Positions 35,216 through 42,985 of a DNA stretch of 64,000 bases are shown in pieces. Source of the DNA: Nocardia kruczakiae NBRC 101016 (GTDB lineage: Bacteria; Actinomycetota; Actinomycetes; Mycobacteriales; Mycobacteriaceae); assembly GCF_001612965.1 (NCBI RefSeq), contig NZ_BDBL01000018.1, positions 56,972 through 120,971 of the forward strand. The letters run 5' to 3'. The notes under the pieces are model-generated. The model was given only the letters and a program-made list of their open reading frames with translations. It was not told the origin of the DNA and did not search any database. Position 1 is the first letter of the stretch. The number at the start of each line of letters is the position of its first letter. Both the position numbers and the translations under genes were made by a program.

Positions 35216-37117
35216 TTACGCGTTCTGGGCGGCGCGGTCGCGGGCCTTGCGGCGGGACGCCTCGCGGCCGCGCTCGGTGGCACCGAGAATCACCTTGCGT
35301 ACGCGCACGATCTCGGGGGTCACCTCGACGCACTCGTCGGCGGCACAGAACTCCATGGCGCCTTCGAGGTCCAGCTGCAGCGGCTTGGCCAGCGTTTCGA
35401 GCACGTCGCCGGTGGCCGACCGCATATTGGTCAGCTTCTTCTCGCGGGTGACGTTGATGTCGAGGTCCTCGGCGCGCGGGTTGATGCCCACCACGTGGCC
35501 CTCGTAGGTGTCGGCGCCCGGCTCCACGAAGAACTGGCCGCGGTCGGCGAGCTGAATCATCGCGAACGGGGTCACCGTGCCGGCCCGGTCGGACACCAGC
35601 GAACCGGTGTGGCGGGCGCGAATCTCCCCGGCCCACGGCGCGTACCCGTCGAAGACGGCGTTCGCGATACCGGTGCCGCGCGTCTCGGTGAGGAAGTCGG
35701 TGCGGAAACCGATCAGACCGCGCGAGGGGACGATGAACTCCATACGCACCCACCCGGCGGAGTGGTTGCTCATCTGGACCATCTTGCCCTTGCGGGCGGC
35801 CAGCAGCTGCGTCACCGCACCCAGGTACTCGTCCGGGCAGTCGATGGTCAGCTCTTCGAACGGCTCGTGCACCTTGCCGTCGACCTGCTTGGTGACCACC
35901 TGCGGCTTGCCGACGGTCAGCTCGAAACCTTCGCGGCGCATCTGCTCGACCAGGATCGCCAGCGCCAGCTCACCGCGGCCCTGCACCTCCCAGGCATCCG
36001 GGCGGCCGATGTCGAGCACCCGCAGCGACACGTTGCCGACCAGCTCCTGATCCAGGCGCGACTTCACCATGCGGGCGGTCAGCTTGTGGCCCTGCACCCG
36101 GCCGACCAGCGGCGAGGTGTTGGTGCCGATCGTCACCGAGATGGCCGGCTCGTCGACGGTGATCCGCGGCAGCGCCACCGGGTTCTCCACATCGGCGAGC
36201 GTGTCACCGATCATGATCTCCGGAATGCCGGCGATGGCGACGATATCGCCGGCCACGGCCTCCTCACCCGGCTTGCGCTCGACGCCGATCGTCTGCAGCA
36301 GCTCGGTGATCTTCACGGTCTTGACGCCGTCGCCGTGCATCCACGCGACGTTCTGGCCCTTGCGCAGGGTGCCGTTGTGAATGCGGACCAGGCCGATCCG
36401 GCCGAGGAACGGGGAGGCGTCCAGGTTGGTGACATGCGCCTGCAGCGGCGCCGACGGGTCACCCTTGGGCGCGGGCACGTACTTCAGCAGCACCTCGAAC
36501 AGCTCGTCGAGGTTCTCCGCGTCGGGCGCGCTGCCGTTCTCGGGACGCTGGGTGGACGCCTTGCCCTCGCGGCCGGAGGCGTAGAGCACCGGCAGGTCCA
36601 GCGCCAGCTCGGCCGCCTCGGACGCTTCGTCGTCGAGGTCGGAGGCCAGATCCAGGAGCAGGTCGTGGCTCTCTTCGACGACCTCCTCGATCCGGGCGTC
36701 GGGACGGTCGGTCTTGTTCACGACCAAAATCACCGGAAGCGAGGCGGCCAGCGCCTTGCGCAGCACGAACCGGGTCTGCGGCAGCGGGCCCTCGGACGCG
36801 TCGACGAGCAGCACGACACCGTCGACCATGGACAGACCGCGCTCGACCTCACCACCGAAATCGGCGTGGCCAGGGGTGTCGATGACGTTGATCACAGTGA
36901 CGCTGCCGTCGCCGTGATGACGATGCACCGCGGTGTTCTTGGCGAGAATGGTGATGCCCTTCTCGCGCTCCAGATCACCGGAGTCCATCACCCGATCGAC
37001 CGGCTCGGCACGCTCGGCGAAGGCACCGGACTGCCGCAACATGGCATCGACCAGCGTCGTCTTGCCGTGGTCGACATGAGCCACAATGGCGACATTGCGG
37101 AACTCGACAGACGACAC
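35216..37117 (-). CDS. typA: Translational GTPase TypA/BipA
   Basis: 633-residue ribosome-associated GTPase of the EF-G-like family, with a role in ribosome assembly and stress adaptation. G1 is AHVDHGKTT (residues 13-21), G3 DTPGHADFGGEVERG, G4 VNKTD; the BipA-specific C-terminal region includes MEFIVPSRGLIGFRTDFLTE and VTREKKLTNMRSATGD. The GTG at 37117 is supported by AGGAGG 8 nt upstream; in-frame ATGs upstream lie in non-coding sequence. Divergent from the small Lys-rich gene at 37281, with a 163-bp control region between them. Confidence 0.96.
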   Translation of the reverse strand: MSSVEFRNVAIVAHVDHGKTTLVDAMLRQSGAFAERAEPVDRVMDSGDLEREKGITILAKNTAVHRHHGDGSVTVINVIDTPGHADFGGEVERGLSMVDGVVLLVDASEGPLPQTRFVLRKALAASLPVILVVNKTDRPDARIEEVVEESHDLLLDLASDLDDEASEAAELALDLPVLYASGREGKASTQRPENGSAPDAENLDELFEVLLKYVPAPKGDPSAPLQAHVTNLDASPFLGRIGLVRIHNGTLRKGQNVAWMHGDGVKTVKITELLQTIGVERKPGEEAVAGDIVAIAGIPEIMIGDTLADVENPVALPRITVDEPAISVTIGTNTSPLVGRVQGHKLTARMVKSRLDQELVGNVSLRVLDIGRPDAWEVQGRGELALAILVEQMRREGFELTVGKPQVVTKQVDGKVHEPFEELTIDCPDEYLGAVTQLLAARKGKMVQMSNHSAGWVRMEFIVPSRGLIGFRTDFLTETRGTGIANAVFDGYAPWAGEIRARHTGSLVSDRAGTVTPFAMIQLADRGQFFVEPGADTYEGHVVGINPRAEDLDINVTREKKLTNMRSATGDVLETLAKPLQLDLEGAMEFCAADECVEVTPEIVRVRKVILGATERGREASRRKARDRAAQNA

Positions 37118-37267
37118 GTTGAATCCTCCTGCTGAATGAATGGGTTGCGGCCGACCCGCGCCGTAGCGGGTCCGAACAAGGCAGGCGCCTGAAGGCTCAC
37201 CGGACATGCGGCCAGGTACACAGTACCGAAACACGCCTCGGCCGCCGTTTCCGGCATCATGGTTGGT

Positions 37268-37273
37268 TACCCT
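37268..37273 (+). promoter_or_regulatory. Leaderless -10 (TACCCT) for the Lys/Cys-rich small protein
   Basis: TACCCT, 7 nt before the ATG at 37281. No Shine-Dalgarno sequence is present, so the start at the first nucleotides of the transcript is likely. Confidence 0.45.
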
Positions 37274-37280
37274 GGGGCCC

Positions 37281-37457
37281 ATGGGCAAGGTGAAGGCCAA
37301 GGAGGTCGCACACCTCAAAGCGAAGAAGAAGTGCTGCCGTAAGAAGAAGCGCTGTCTGAAATGCCCGGTCGTGGTCTCGAAAATGAAGAAGTGTCAGGCC
37401 GCGGGGGTCAAGGGCAAAGATCTCAAAAAGGCTCTCAAACTCGCGCGTGCGGCCTGA
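37281..37457 (+). CDS. 58-residue Lys/Cys-rich small protein
   Basis: 58 residues, of which about 19 are Lys and 5 are Cys (positions 18, 19, 25, 28, 38: KKKCCRKKKRCLKCPVV). The Cys spacing CC-x5-C-x2-C plus a later C could bind zinc; the charge suggests RNA, DNA or ribosome binding. I believe similar short proteins occur in other Corynebacteriales, but could not check. A leaderless -10 at 37268 supports the start. It is divergent from typA, a ribosome-related GTPase, and followed 29 bp later by the pterin dehydratase gene. Function unknown. Confidence 0.75.
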   Translation: MGKVKAKEVAHLKAKKKCCRKKKRCLKCPVVVSKMKKCQAAGVKGKDLKKALKLARAA

Positions 37458-37486
37458 GCCGCGACCGCTGGGGTAGAACCGAGAGT

Positions 37487-37780
37487 ATGAGTACCCCATT
37501 GCTCTCCGACAGCGAGATCGCCACTGGGTTGCGCGAACTACCCGCCTGGACCCACACCGGCAGCAGCATCTCCCGAACCGTCGAGGCTCCGTCGTTCCTG
37601 GCCGGCATCGAACTGGTGCGACGGGTGGCCGACTCCGCCGAGAAGGTCAACCACCACCCCGACATCGATATCCGGTGGCGGCGAGTCACCTTCACCCTCT
37701 CCACCCATTCCGAGGGCGGCATCACTCGCAAGGACCTCGCGCTGGCCGGCCAGATCGACCGCCTCGCCGACCAGAGCTGA
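37487..37780 (+). CDS. 4a-hydroxytetrahydrobiopterin dehydratase (pterin carbinolamine dehydratase)
   Basis: 97 residues; the PCD family motif EKVNHHPDIDIRWRRVTFTL with the catalytic His pair is complete, followed by TLSTHSEGGITRKDLALAGQ. It dehydrates 4a-hydroxytetrahydropterins, but actinobacteria often lack the matching hydroxylase, so the physiological role is unclear. ATG 37487 is the natural start. The gene corresponds to Rv1159A and is convergent with pimE, as in M. tuberculosis (5 bp between the stops). Confidence 0.92.
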   Translation: MSTPLLSDSEIATGLRELPAWTHTGSSISRTVEAPSFLAGIELVRRVADSAEKVNHHPDIDIRWRRVTFTLSTHSEGGITRKDLALAGQIDRLADQS

Positions 37781-37785
37781 ACGGC

Positions 37786-39060
37786 CTATCCCGACCGGAC
37801 CGAACCCGCCGCGACCGCGGGCGCCGACACCGGCGTGCCCGGCCGTCCGCGCTGCGCGCCCGCCCAGATGATCCACAGGTAGGTCGCCACCACGCCGAAG
37901 ACGTAGATCGCCCCCAGCCAGGCGAGAACCGCCGGGCGGGAGATCTCCCAGATCGTCGGCTGGAAGAAGGTCAGGATCCACGGAATGCCGACCAGCGTGG
38001 TCACCAACCAGAACCCGGCCACCACCCGCGCCCCCGCGATCGAACGCAGCGGACCGTGCACCAGCCACATCATCAGCGGCAGCAGCCACACCCAGTGGTG
38101 CGACCACGAGATCGGCGACACCATCAATCCGAACAGTTGCACCACCAGCAGCACACCGAGCCGGTCGTCGAAATCGACTGCGCGCCAAGCGAACCAGGCC
38201 AGTACGACGGTCAGCAGCACCGCGCCCAGCCACCACGGCCCGAACGGGACGCGATGCCCCGCCAGATACCAGGGCGCCCCCGCGTCGTGACCGAGAATGC
38301 GGCTCAACGCCCCGCGCAGCGACTGGTTGACCACCGAACCCACGGGGCCGATGCGATTCGCGTCACCGATCAGCGGCCCGAAATAGGTGCGAGTCTCCGA
38401 CGACGAAATGAGGAAACTCAGTCCGATCGTCGCCGCGAACACCGCCGCCGACCATACCGCGGCCGCCCACCGCCGCTGCGCCAGGAAATACAGGCCGGTG
38501 ACCCCCGGCGTCAGTTTGACCCCCGCCGCCACACCCACCAGCAGCCCCGACAGCCACCAGCGCGTGGAATACGCCGCCGCCAGCCCCGCCAGCAGCAGGA
38601 ACACATTCACCTGCCCGTAGTCGAGCGTCGTCCGCGTCGGCTCCAACCACAGGCCCAGCGCGGTCCACAGCATCGCCACCGCCCGCCGATTCGGTTCCGC
38701 CACCGCAGCCCCCGGCAACAGCGCGAAGGCGATCCGTACCGAGGCGTAGAGCGCGACCACGATCAACCCGAACCACAGCAGCGTCACCAACCCGAACGGC
38801 AGGAAATGCAGCGGATAGAACACCACCGCGGCGAACGGCGGATAGGTGAACGGCAGTGGGAAATCGGGAGTCTTGTCGGCATAGACGAAGTCGTAGAGAT
38901 GCCCACTGCCCAAATTGGCCGCGCCCTCGACGTATACGCGCAGGTCGACCACGTCGAGACCGTGCGGAAGCACGAACATCAGCACCAGACGGGCCACGAC
39001 CGAAACGGCCAGAACAGCCCCGGCCACGCGGATGTCGGCCAAACGGAGGTGTCGGGTCAC
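37786..39060 (-). CDS. pimE: Polyprenol-phosphate-mannose-dependent alpha-1,2-mannosyltransferase PimE
   Basis: 424-residue GT-C/GT87 membrane glycosyltransferase with about 10 hydrophobic helices. It adds the fifth mannose to Ac1PIM4 on the periplasmic side, making polar PIMs. Key features: an Asp in the first extracytoplasmic loop (LDVVDLRVYVEGAANL), the FPLPFTYPPFAAVVFYPL and PISWSHHWVWLLPLMMWL segments of the family. GTG 39060 is the preferred start; the longer frame runs through the dispersed repeat. Upstream only a weak CAGAAT -10-like hexamer is seen. Equivalent to Rv1159. Confidence 0.9.
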   Translation of the reverse strand: MTRHLRLADIRVAGAVLAVSVVARLVLMFVLPHGLDVVDLRVYVEGAANLGSGHLYDFVYADKTPDFPLPFTYPPFAAVVFYPLHFLPFGLVTLLWFGLIVVALYASVRIAFALLPGAAVAEPNRRAVAMLWTALGLWLEPTRTTLDYGQVNVFLLLAGLAAAYSTRWWLSGLLVGVAAGVKLTPGVTGLYFLAQRRWAAAVWSAAVFAATIGLSFLISSSETRTYFGPLIGDANRIGPVGSVVNQSLRGALSRILGHDAGAPWYLAGHRVPFGPWWLGAVLLTVVLAWFAWRAVDFDDRLGVLLVVQLFGLMVSPISWSHHWVWLLPLMMWLVHGPLRSIAGARVVAGFWLVTTLVGIPWILTFFQPTIWEISRPAVLAWLGAIYVFGVVATYLWIIWAGAQRGRPGTPVSAPAVAAGSVRSG

Positions 39061-39078
39061 GGGCTGCAATTCTGCCTC

Positions 39079-39217
39079 CGCTTCGCTACGGCGGGGTTTC
39101 GGCCCCCTAGGCCCCGATTTTTCACTCCTCCGCTCAGTCGCTGCGCTCCCTCGCTCCGTCGCTCCAAAATCGAGGCGGGCCGAAACCCTCCGAGGTGTAC
39201 GGGTTGCAGATGTATAC
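39079..39217. repeat. Dispersed palindromic repeat, copy 2 (upstream of pimE)
   Basis: About 139 bp, same orientation as copy 1 at 35025-35160. The arms GGGTTTCGGCC...GATTTT and AAAATCGAGGCGGGCCGAAA are conserved, as are the outer edges; the centre differs by a few short insertions of CTCAGTCGCTGCGCTC type. It begins 19 bp upstream of the pimE start. No coding capacity. Confidence 0.85.
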
Positions 39218-39486
39218 CTGTGCCGTGAACTGACGTTCCGTGCCGGCTCGAATGACCCGTGTAACAAAGGCATCACTGTTCACTTGCGTAACACTGCTTT
39301 GGGGTTATGTTCGGACAACGCGCCGGGCGGGGTGATCGGAATTGCCGAGCGGTGCAGGCAAGATCACACCCACGGCTGTACAACACGGCGGCACTGTCTT
39401 TAAAGTGTCGCGAAGCGATGCCCCCATCGCGCGATGTTCTCGCATCGCATGACGAGGTAACCCCGAGGTTAAGGACGGCAACACCA
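39218..39486 (+). promoter_or_regulatory. Promoter region of the Rv1157c-like gene
   Basis: About 270 bp without a gene. TTGCGT (39285-39290), then a 16-bp spacer and TATGTT form a reasonable sigma-70-type promoter, giving a leader of about 170 nt. Two GTAACA words (39261-39266 and 39288-39293) lie on the -35 side and resemble MtrA half-sites, but their 27-bp spacing is longer than usual for that regulator. The long leader contains GATGCCCCCATCGCGCGATG, which could fold. Confidence 0.45.
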
Positions 39487-40365
39487 GTGCTTCGCACCAG
39501 AGGAACGCGGTTCGCATTGTCCGTGCTGGCCCTGACAGCCGGCGCGACACTCGCCGCGTCGACGATCGCGGTTGCCGAACCGGCACCCAAGCCCCAGGCC
39601 GCCGATGTTCCGCTGGTCCCGGAGGGCGTTCCGGTCGATGCGATCGCGTCGCTGGCTCCGGCCATCGTCGGCGCCGCCGCCCAGGCGGGCAACATCGCCT
39701 CGCCGGGCGCTCAGACCATCCTCGATCAGGCGATCCAGCTGCTCGATCGGGCCGGTCTGCCGCCGCAGGTCAAGCAGACGCTGGAGGCCATCGTCGCCTT
39801 CCTCGACGGCAGCGGTGGCGGCGGCCCGGACATCCCGAAGAACGGTCCGGCCATCGCGCAGTTCCTGTACCCGACCATCGGTAAGGACTGCATCGGCCCC
39901 GGTTCCGACTCGGTCGGCACCGCGCTCGCGGTTCCGGGCCCGGCCGAACTGCCCCCGCCCGGGCCGGCTGCCGGTCAGGCCGGCTTCGTCTTCACCGCGC
40001 TGGGCACCAAAGGCCTGACGCCGCAGCAGAATCCGCCGATGACCGTCCAGTGGTACAACCTGGACAACCACCGCGGTGGCACCGTGGCGCTGACCGACGA
40101 GGCGCATATCAACCCGGACGGTCCGGCCACCCTGTCGGCCATCGTGGACACCGGCCCGGGCCGGGTGATCTCCGTGGTCGCGGGTTCGCTGACCACCCAG
40201 CCGGCTGCCGACCAGGCGCCGATCACCTGCTCGTTCCTGCCCACGCTGGGTCTGTTCACGGTCGCCTCGGGTCCCGCCCAGGCCGCGGCTCCGGTGAACC
40301 CGGCCGGCACGGTGCCCGCCGCGCACGTGGTGCAGCAGCCCGCCGCGGTACGCCCACAGCACTGA
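39487..40365 (+). CDS. Secreted Ala/Pro-rich protein (Rv1157c-like)
   Basis: 292 residues with a Sec signal peptide (about 1-31: FALSVLALTAGATLAASTIA, then VAE). The mature part is Ala/Pro/Gly-rich, with two Cys (KDCIGPGSDS and PITCSFLP) that could pair, and ends in a Pro/Ala tail. The order pterin dehydratase-pimE-this gene equals Rv1159A-Rv1159-Rv1157c, supporting the assignment to the conserved Ala/Pro-rich Rv1157c family, whose function is unknown. GTG 39487 is chosen because the signal peptide then starts properly (VLRTRGTR). A strong terminator follows. Confidence 0.8.
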   Translation: MLRTRGTRFALSVLALTAGATLAASTIAVAEPAPKPQAADVPLVPEGVPVDAIASLAPAIVGAAAQAGNIASPGAQTILDQAIQLLDRAGLPPQVKQTLEAIVAFLDGSGGGGPDIPKNGPAIAQFLYPTIGKDCIGPGSDSVGTALAVPGPAELPPPGPAAGQAGFVFTALGTKGLTPQQNPPMTVQWYNLDNHRGGTVALTDEAHINPDGPATLSAIVDTGPGRVISVVAGSLTTQPAADQAPITCSFLPTLGLFTVASGPAQAAAPVNPAGTVPAAHVVQQPAAVRPQH

Positions 40366-40380
40366 ATTTCAGGCGCCCGA

Positions 40381-40420
40381 CGGCCCGGAGATGTCGCTGA
40401 GACGACACTCCGGGCCGTTT
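40381..40420 (+). terminator. Strong terminator after the Rv1157c-like gene
   Basis: CGGCCCGGAG (40381-40390) pairs with CTCCGGGCCG (40408-40417), and an inner TGTCG/CGACA stem extends it to 15 bp with one bulged A and a 6-nt loop. TTT follows. It closes the conserved block; accessory genes begin after it. Confidence 0.88.
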
Positions 40421-40468
40421 GCCGTCAATGCGCCATGGGATGCCGCGGACTGTGGTAGACCGCTAGGT

Positions 40469-40879
40469 ATGTCGACTGTCGCTCAGCTCGAACGGTCTGC
40501 ACCCACCACCTCGGACACCGGCGCGGCGCGCCGCGTCCGGCGCGGTAAAGCTGGGCATTCGGTGATGTCGCGACGGTCCTACCGATCGGTGTTGTCCACC
40601 CGATCGCATCGCTCGATCCTGTCGTTCCGGTCCGAACGGTCGATCCTCTCGATCGGCTCGGCCTACTCCGTCCTCTCGATCGGCAGCGTCGGATCGGTGC
40701 TGTCGGTCGGTTCCGTCGGCTCGTTCTTCAGCCTCGGCTCGGCGTTCTCGGGCCTGTCGCGATGGTCGCTGCTGTCGTGGATGGGCGTGCGCGACGCACC
40801 CGAGGCGCGGCCGACGCTGACGGTCGTCGCGGACGAACCCGATCTCGTCGCCGACCCCACCTGCCACTGCCAGACGTAG
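40469..40879 (+). CDS. Serine-triplet repeat protein, (Sxx)25, unknown function
   Basis: 136 residues. From Ser31 to Ser103 every third residue is Ser without a break (25 Ser). The pattern groups into nine-residue units: SVLSTRSHR, SILSFRSER, SILSIGSAY, SVLSIGSVG, SVLSVGSVG, SFFSLGSAF, SGLSRWSLL. The first part carries Arg between the Ser residues, the later part Gly/Val/Ile/Phe. Ser is encoded by TCG, TCC and AGC alike, so selection acts on the protein. N-terminal 30 residues are basic; the C-terminus ends in CHC. No signal peptide is evident. ATG 40469 is the natural start (GCTAGGT upstream). Family not recognised. Confidence 0.75.
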   Translation: MSTVAQLERSAPTTSDTGAARRVRRGKAGHSVMSRRSYRSVLSTRSHRSILSFRSERSILSIGSAYSVLSIGSVGSVLSVGSVGSFFSLGSAFSGLSRWSLLSWMGVRDAPEARPTLTVVADEPDLVADPTCHCQT

Positions 40880-40907
40880 GTAACTGCGGATTCACCACTG
40901 CACAGCT

Positions 40908-41639
40908 TCACCACTGCCCGTACTGTGCGGTGAGGATGTTGTTCACATCCACCCCCACGCCGTCGACCGTGCGATCGTCGATTTCGATCTGGTGCAGGTT
41001 CGCCGCCGGATGCACGAAACCCTTCGGCGTGCCCCAATTGTGTTGCCAGTACCAGGAACCGAGGCCGGCGACCTTGGCCAGTTCGATGGTCGGCGCGTTG
41101 GCGTAGACGCCGACATTCTCGTTGCCGAGCACCGATTGCCAGCCCGCGAGGTAGGGCGCGATGAGGGTCGCGAAATCGACCGGCGTCGGATTGTCGTCGA
41201 TGGAGGCGTAGATCGGCACCCCGTCCGGCCCACCCGCCTCGCGGTGCAGTTGCAGTCCGCGGTCGGCGTGGCGCTTGCCGGCCTCGAGCCCGCCCTTCCA
41301 ATCCGCGGTGGCGCCCTTGCCGAATTGGTAGCACGACACCACGGTGAGCCCGGCCGCGTGCAACGCGTCGACCTCGCTCGCGCGCAACGGCTTTCCGGTC
41401 ATCCACTCCGCGCCCGGGCGCCGGTCGGAGACATAGCGAATCGCACCCGTATGCCCGGCGGCGCGGATGGCCGCCGCGTCGGGCACGCCACCGGCATAGT
41501 CGAGCAGGGTGCCGAGGACGTTGTCGGCGGCGGCGGGCGGCGCGAGAACAGCGGGCGTGAGCGCGGCCAGACCGGCGGCGGTCGCGGCGGCACCGGCATA
41601 TCCGAAGAGGGTGCGGCGGGTCATCGGAACGGAACGCAT
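40908..41639 (-). CDS. Tat-exported DUF1906 glycoside-hydrolase-like protein
   Basis: 243 residues with a twin-arginine signal (MTRRTLFGYAGAAATAAGLA, cleavage after about residue 38, APPAAA). The mature part is a DUF1906/Rv2525c-like TIM barrel (LLDYAGGVPDAAAIRAAG, GAIRYVSDRRPGAEW, LTVVSCYQFGKGA, VPIYASIDDNPT, IGVYAN-type VGVYANAP, WQHNWGTPKGF, DVNNILTAQYGQW). The Rv2525c group is exported by Tat and probably acts on the cell wall; catalytic acids are plausible (Asp/Glu in SIDD and QIEIDD) but not proven. ATG 41639 with AAGGAGTTTT upstream decides the start. It converges with the serine-repeat gene. Confidence 0.88.
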   Translation of the reverse strand: MRSVPMTRRTLFGYAGAAATAAGLAALTPAVLAPPAAADNVLGTLLDYAGGVPDAAAIRAAGHTGAIRYVSDRRPGAEWMTGKPLRASEVDALHAAGLTVVSCYQFGKGATADWKGGLEAGKRHADRGLQLHREAGGPDGVPIYASIDDNPTPVDFATLIAPYLAGWQSVLGNENVGVYANAPTIELAKVAGLGSWYWQHNWGTPKGFVHPAANLHQIEIDDRTVDGVGVDVNNILTAQYGQW

Positions 41640-41854
41640 CGAAAACTCCTTCGCGCTGCAGCGATATAGAGATCTCACCAGATGCCGGCCACCCCGCGGG
41701 CCGGTGGAAATGCAAGCGTGTCCGGCGCGCCTTCCCCGACGACAACAATGCTGTCATCCACGCGCCGGAAGCCTCGAACGTGGACTCATTTCACCACATG
41801 CACATATGAACCGCTAGGCCAATCCGGTCACATCAACACCATGAGTAACAGGTG

Positions 41855-42985
41855 TCAGGAGGTGGCCGCGTCGATGCGGCCGGCGACGTCGATGGTGCGG
41901 CCCCGGGGGTCGGCCAGTTCCGCGCGAATGACCTGCGCGACCTGCGTGGCGATCTGGCGACGGATCTTGCCGACCGAGCCCAGCACCTTCGCCCGCCATC
42001 CTTCGGCCTGCAGTTCGACGGCGACATCGGCGCTGCGCGGCGGCGTCACATCGATCACGATGAGCAGCGGTTCGGCGGCCCGCGCGACCAGCAGCAACCC
42101 GACCTCCACCTCCGCGCGATAGCGATTCGCCTTGAGCACGTCGACGGTGATGTCGAGCCCGACCGGAATGGTCAGATCGAACGACACCGGATCGTCGCCC
42201 TCCCGCCGAGTCAGCCGCGGCATCCGCACGGCCCCCTGCACCTCGACCGTCGCCGCGTCACCGGGCCCGGTGCGCAGCGGACCCACCTCGACCGCGCGGC
42301 CGGCCAAACCTTCCACCACGTCGCGCACCCGATCCGGGGTGACGATCAGCGGGAAGAAACGTCGGCCGAACTCCGCGTACTCGATCCATTCGAAGTCCGT
42401 GCGCAGCACATGCTCCGAACGGGTGCCGTTCATGATCGCCTCGATATCGAACACCCGCCCGCGCCGGGCCGCCGGATCGGCGAGCATGGCGTTGAGCCGG
42501 GTCGCGACCTCACGCTGGACCAGGGTCGCGATCGGATCGAGCAGGACGTCGACGGCGGCGCCGACCGCCTCCGCCCGGACGGCGAAACTCACATCGCGCG
42601 CACGCACCCGCGGGATGTCGATGACGATCAGCAGCGGTGCGGCGGTCCGCGCGTGCAGGGTGAGATCGATCTCGACGGTGGCCTCGATCCGGAACTGCTG
42701 CCCACCGAGGGTGACCGTGAGATGCATCGACACCGGCACCCGGACCTCGAAGGTGACGTGCGGTTCGCTGCGGGCGATCACCGGCTTGCCGACCTTGCCC
42801 TCCGCCACCAGGCCGGCCAGTCCCGCCGGGCCGATCGAGAACGGCCCGATACTCATTCCCCGTCCGGCCATCCCGGACACCGCGGCCTCGATCCTGTCCC
42901 GGTTGACCGCGTGGACGACGAAACGTTCGCCGAATTCGGAGTAGTCCAACCATTCGGCCTCGTCGTGCGCGCCCGGCTCTGCCAT
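41855..42985 (-). CDS. Tandem-duplicated two-domain protein, TULIP/lipid-binding-like (hypothetical)
   Basis: 376 residues made of two homologous halves, about 12-185 and 199-372. Matching blocks: EWLDYSEFGERF / EWIEYAEFGRRF, VSGMAGRGMSIGPF / VEGLAGRAVEVGPL, VTFEVRVPVSMHLTV / VSFDLTIPVGLDITV, APLLIVIDIPRVRARDVSF / EPLLIVIDVTPPRSADVAV, and a C-terminal helix with REVATRLNAML / RQIATQVAQVI. Alternating hydrophobic strands suggest a beta-rich barrel like DUF2993/LmeA or TULIP lipid carriers; this is inference. The start is ATG 42985, preceded by GGAGGAG 11 nt upstream. No signal peptide. Family not recognised. Confidence 0.75.
   Translation of the reverse strand: MAEPGAHDEAEWLDYSEFGERFVVHAVNRDRIEAAVSGMAGRGMSIGPFSIGPAGLAGLVAEGKVGKPVIARSEPHVTFEVRVPVSMHLTVTLGGQQFRIEATVEIDLTLHARTAAPLLIVIDIPRVRARDVSFAVRAEAVGAAVDVLLDPIATLVQREVATRLNAMLADPAARRGRVFDIEAIMNGTRSEHVLRTDFEWIEYAEFGRRFFPLIVTPDRVRDVVEGLAGRAVEVGPLRTGPGDAATVEVQGAVRMPRLTRREGDDPVSFDLTIPVGLDITVDVLKANRYRAEVEVGLLLVARAAEPLLIVIDVTPPRSADVAVELQAEGWRAKVLGSVGKIRRQIATQVAQVIRAELADPRGRTIDVAGRIDAATS

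Noticed and set aside
35210..37135. 641-residue open frame opposite typA
   Set aside because: Shadow of a highly conserved GTPase gene; low-complexity Asp/His/Leu composition and no domain.
37675..39228. 517-residue plus-strand frame opposite pimE
   Set aside because: Arg/His/Pro/Gln-rich shadow sequence running through the dispersed repeat.
39261..39293. MtrA binding site made of two GTAACA words
   Set aside because: The 27-bp spacing does not match the short direct repeats described for MtrA; kept only as a remark in the promoter entry.
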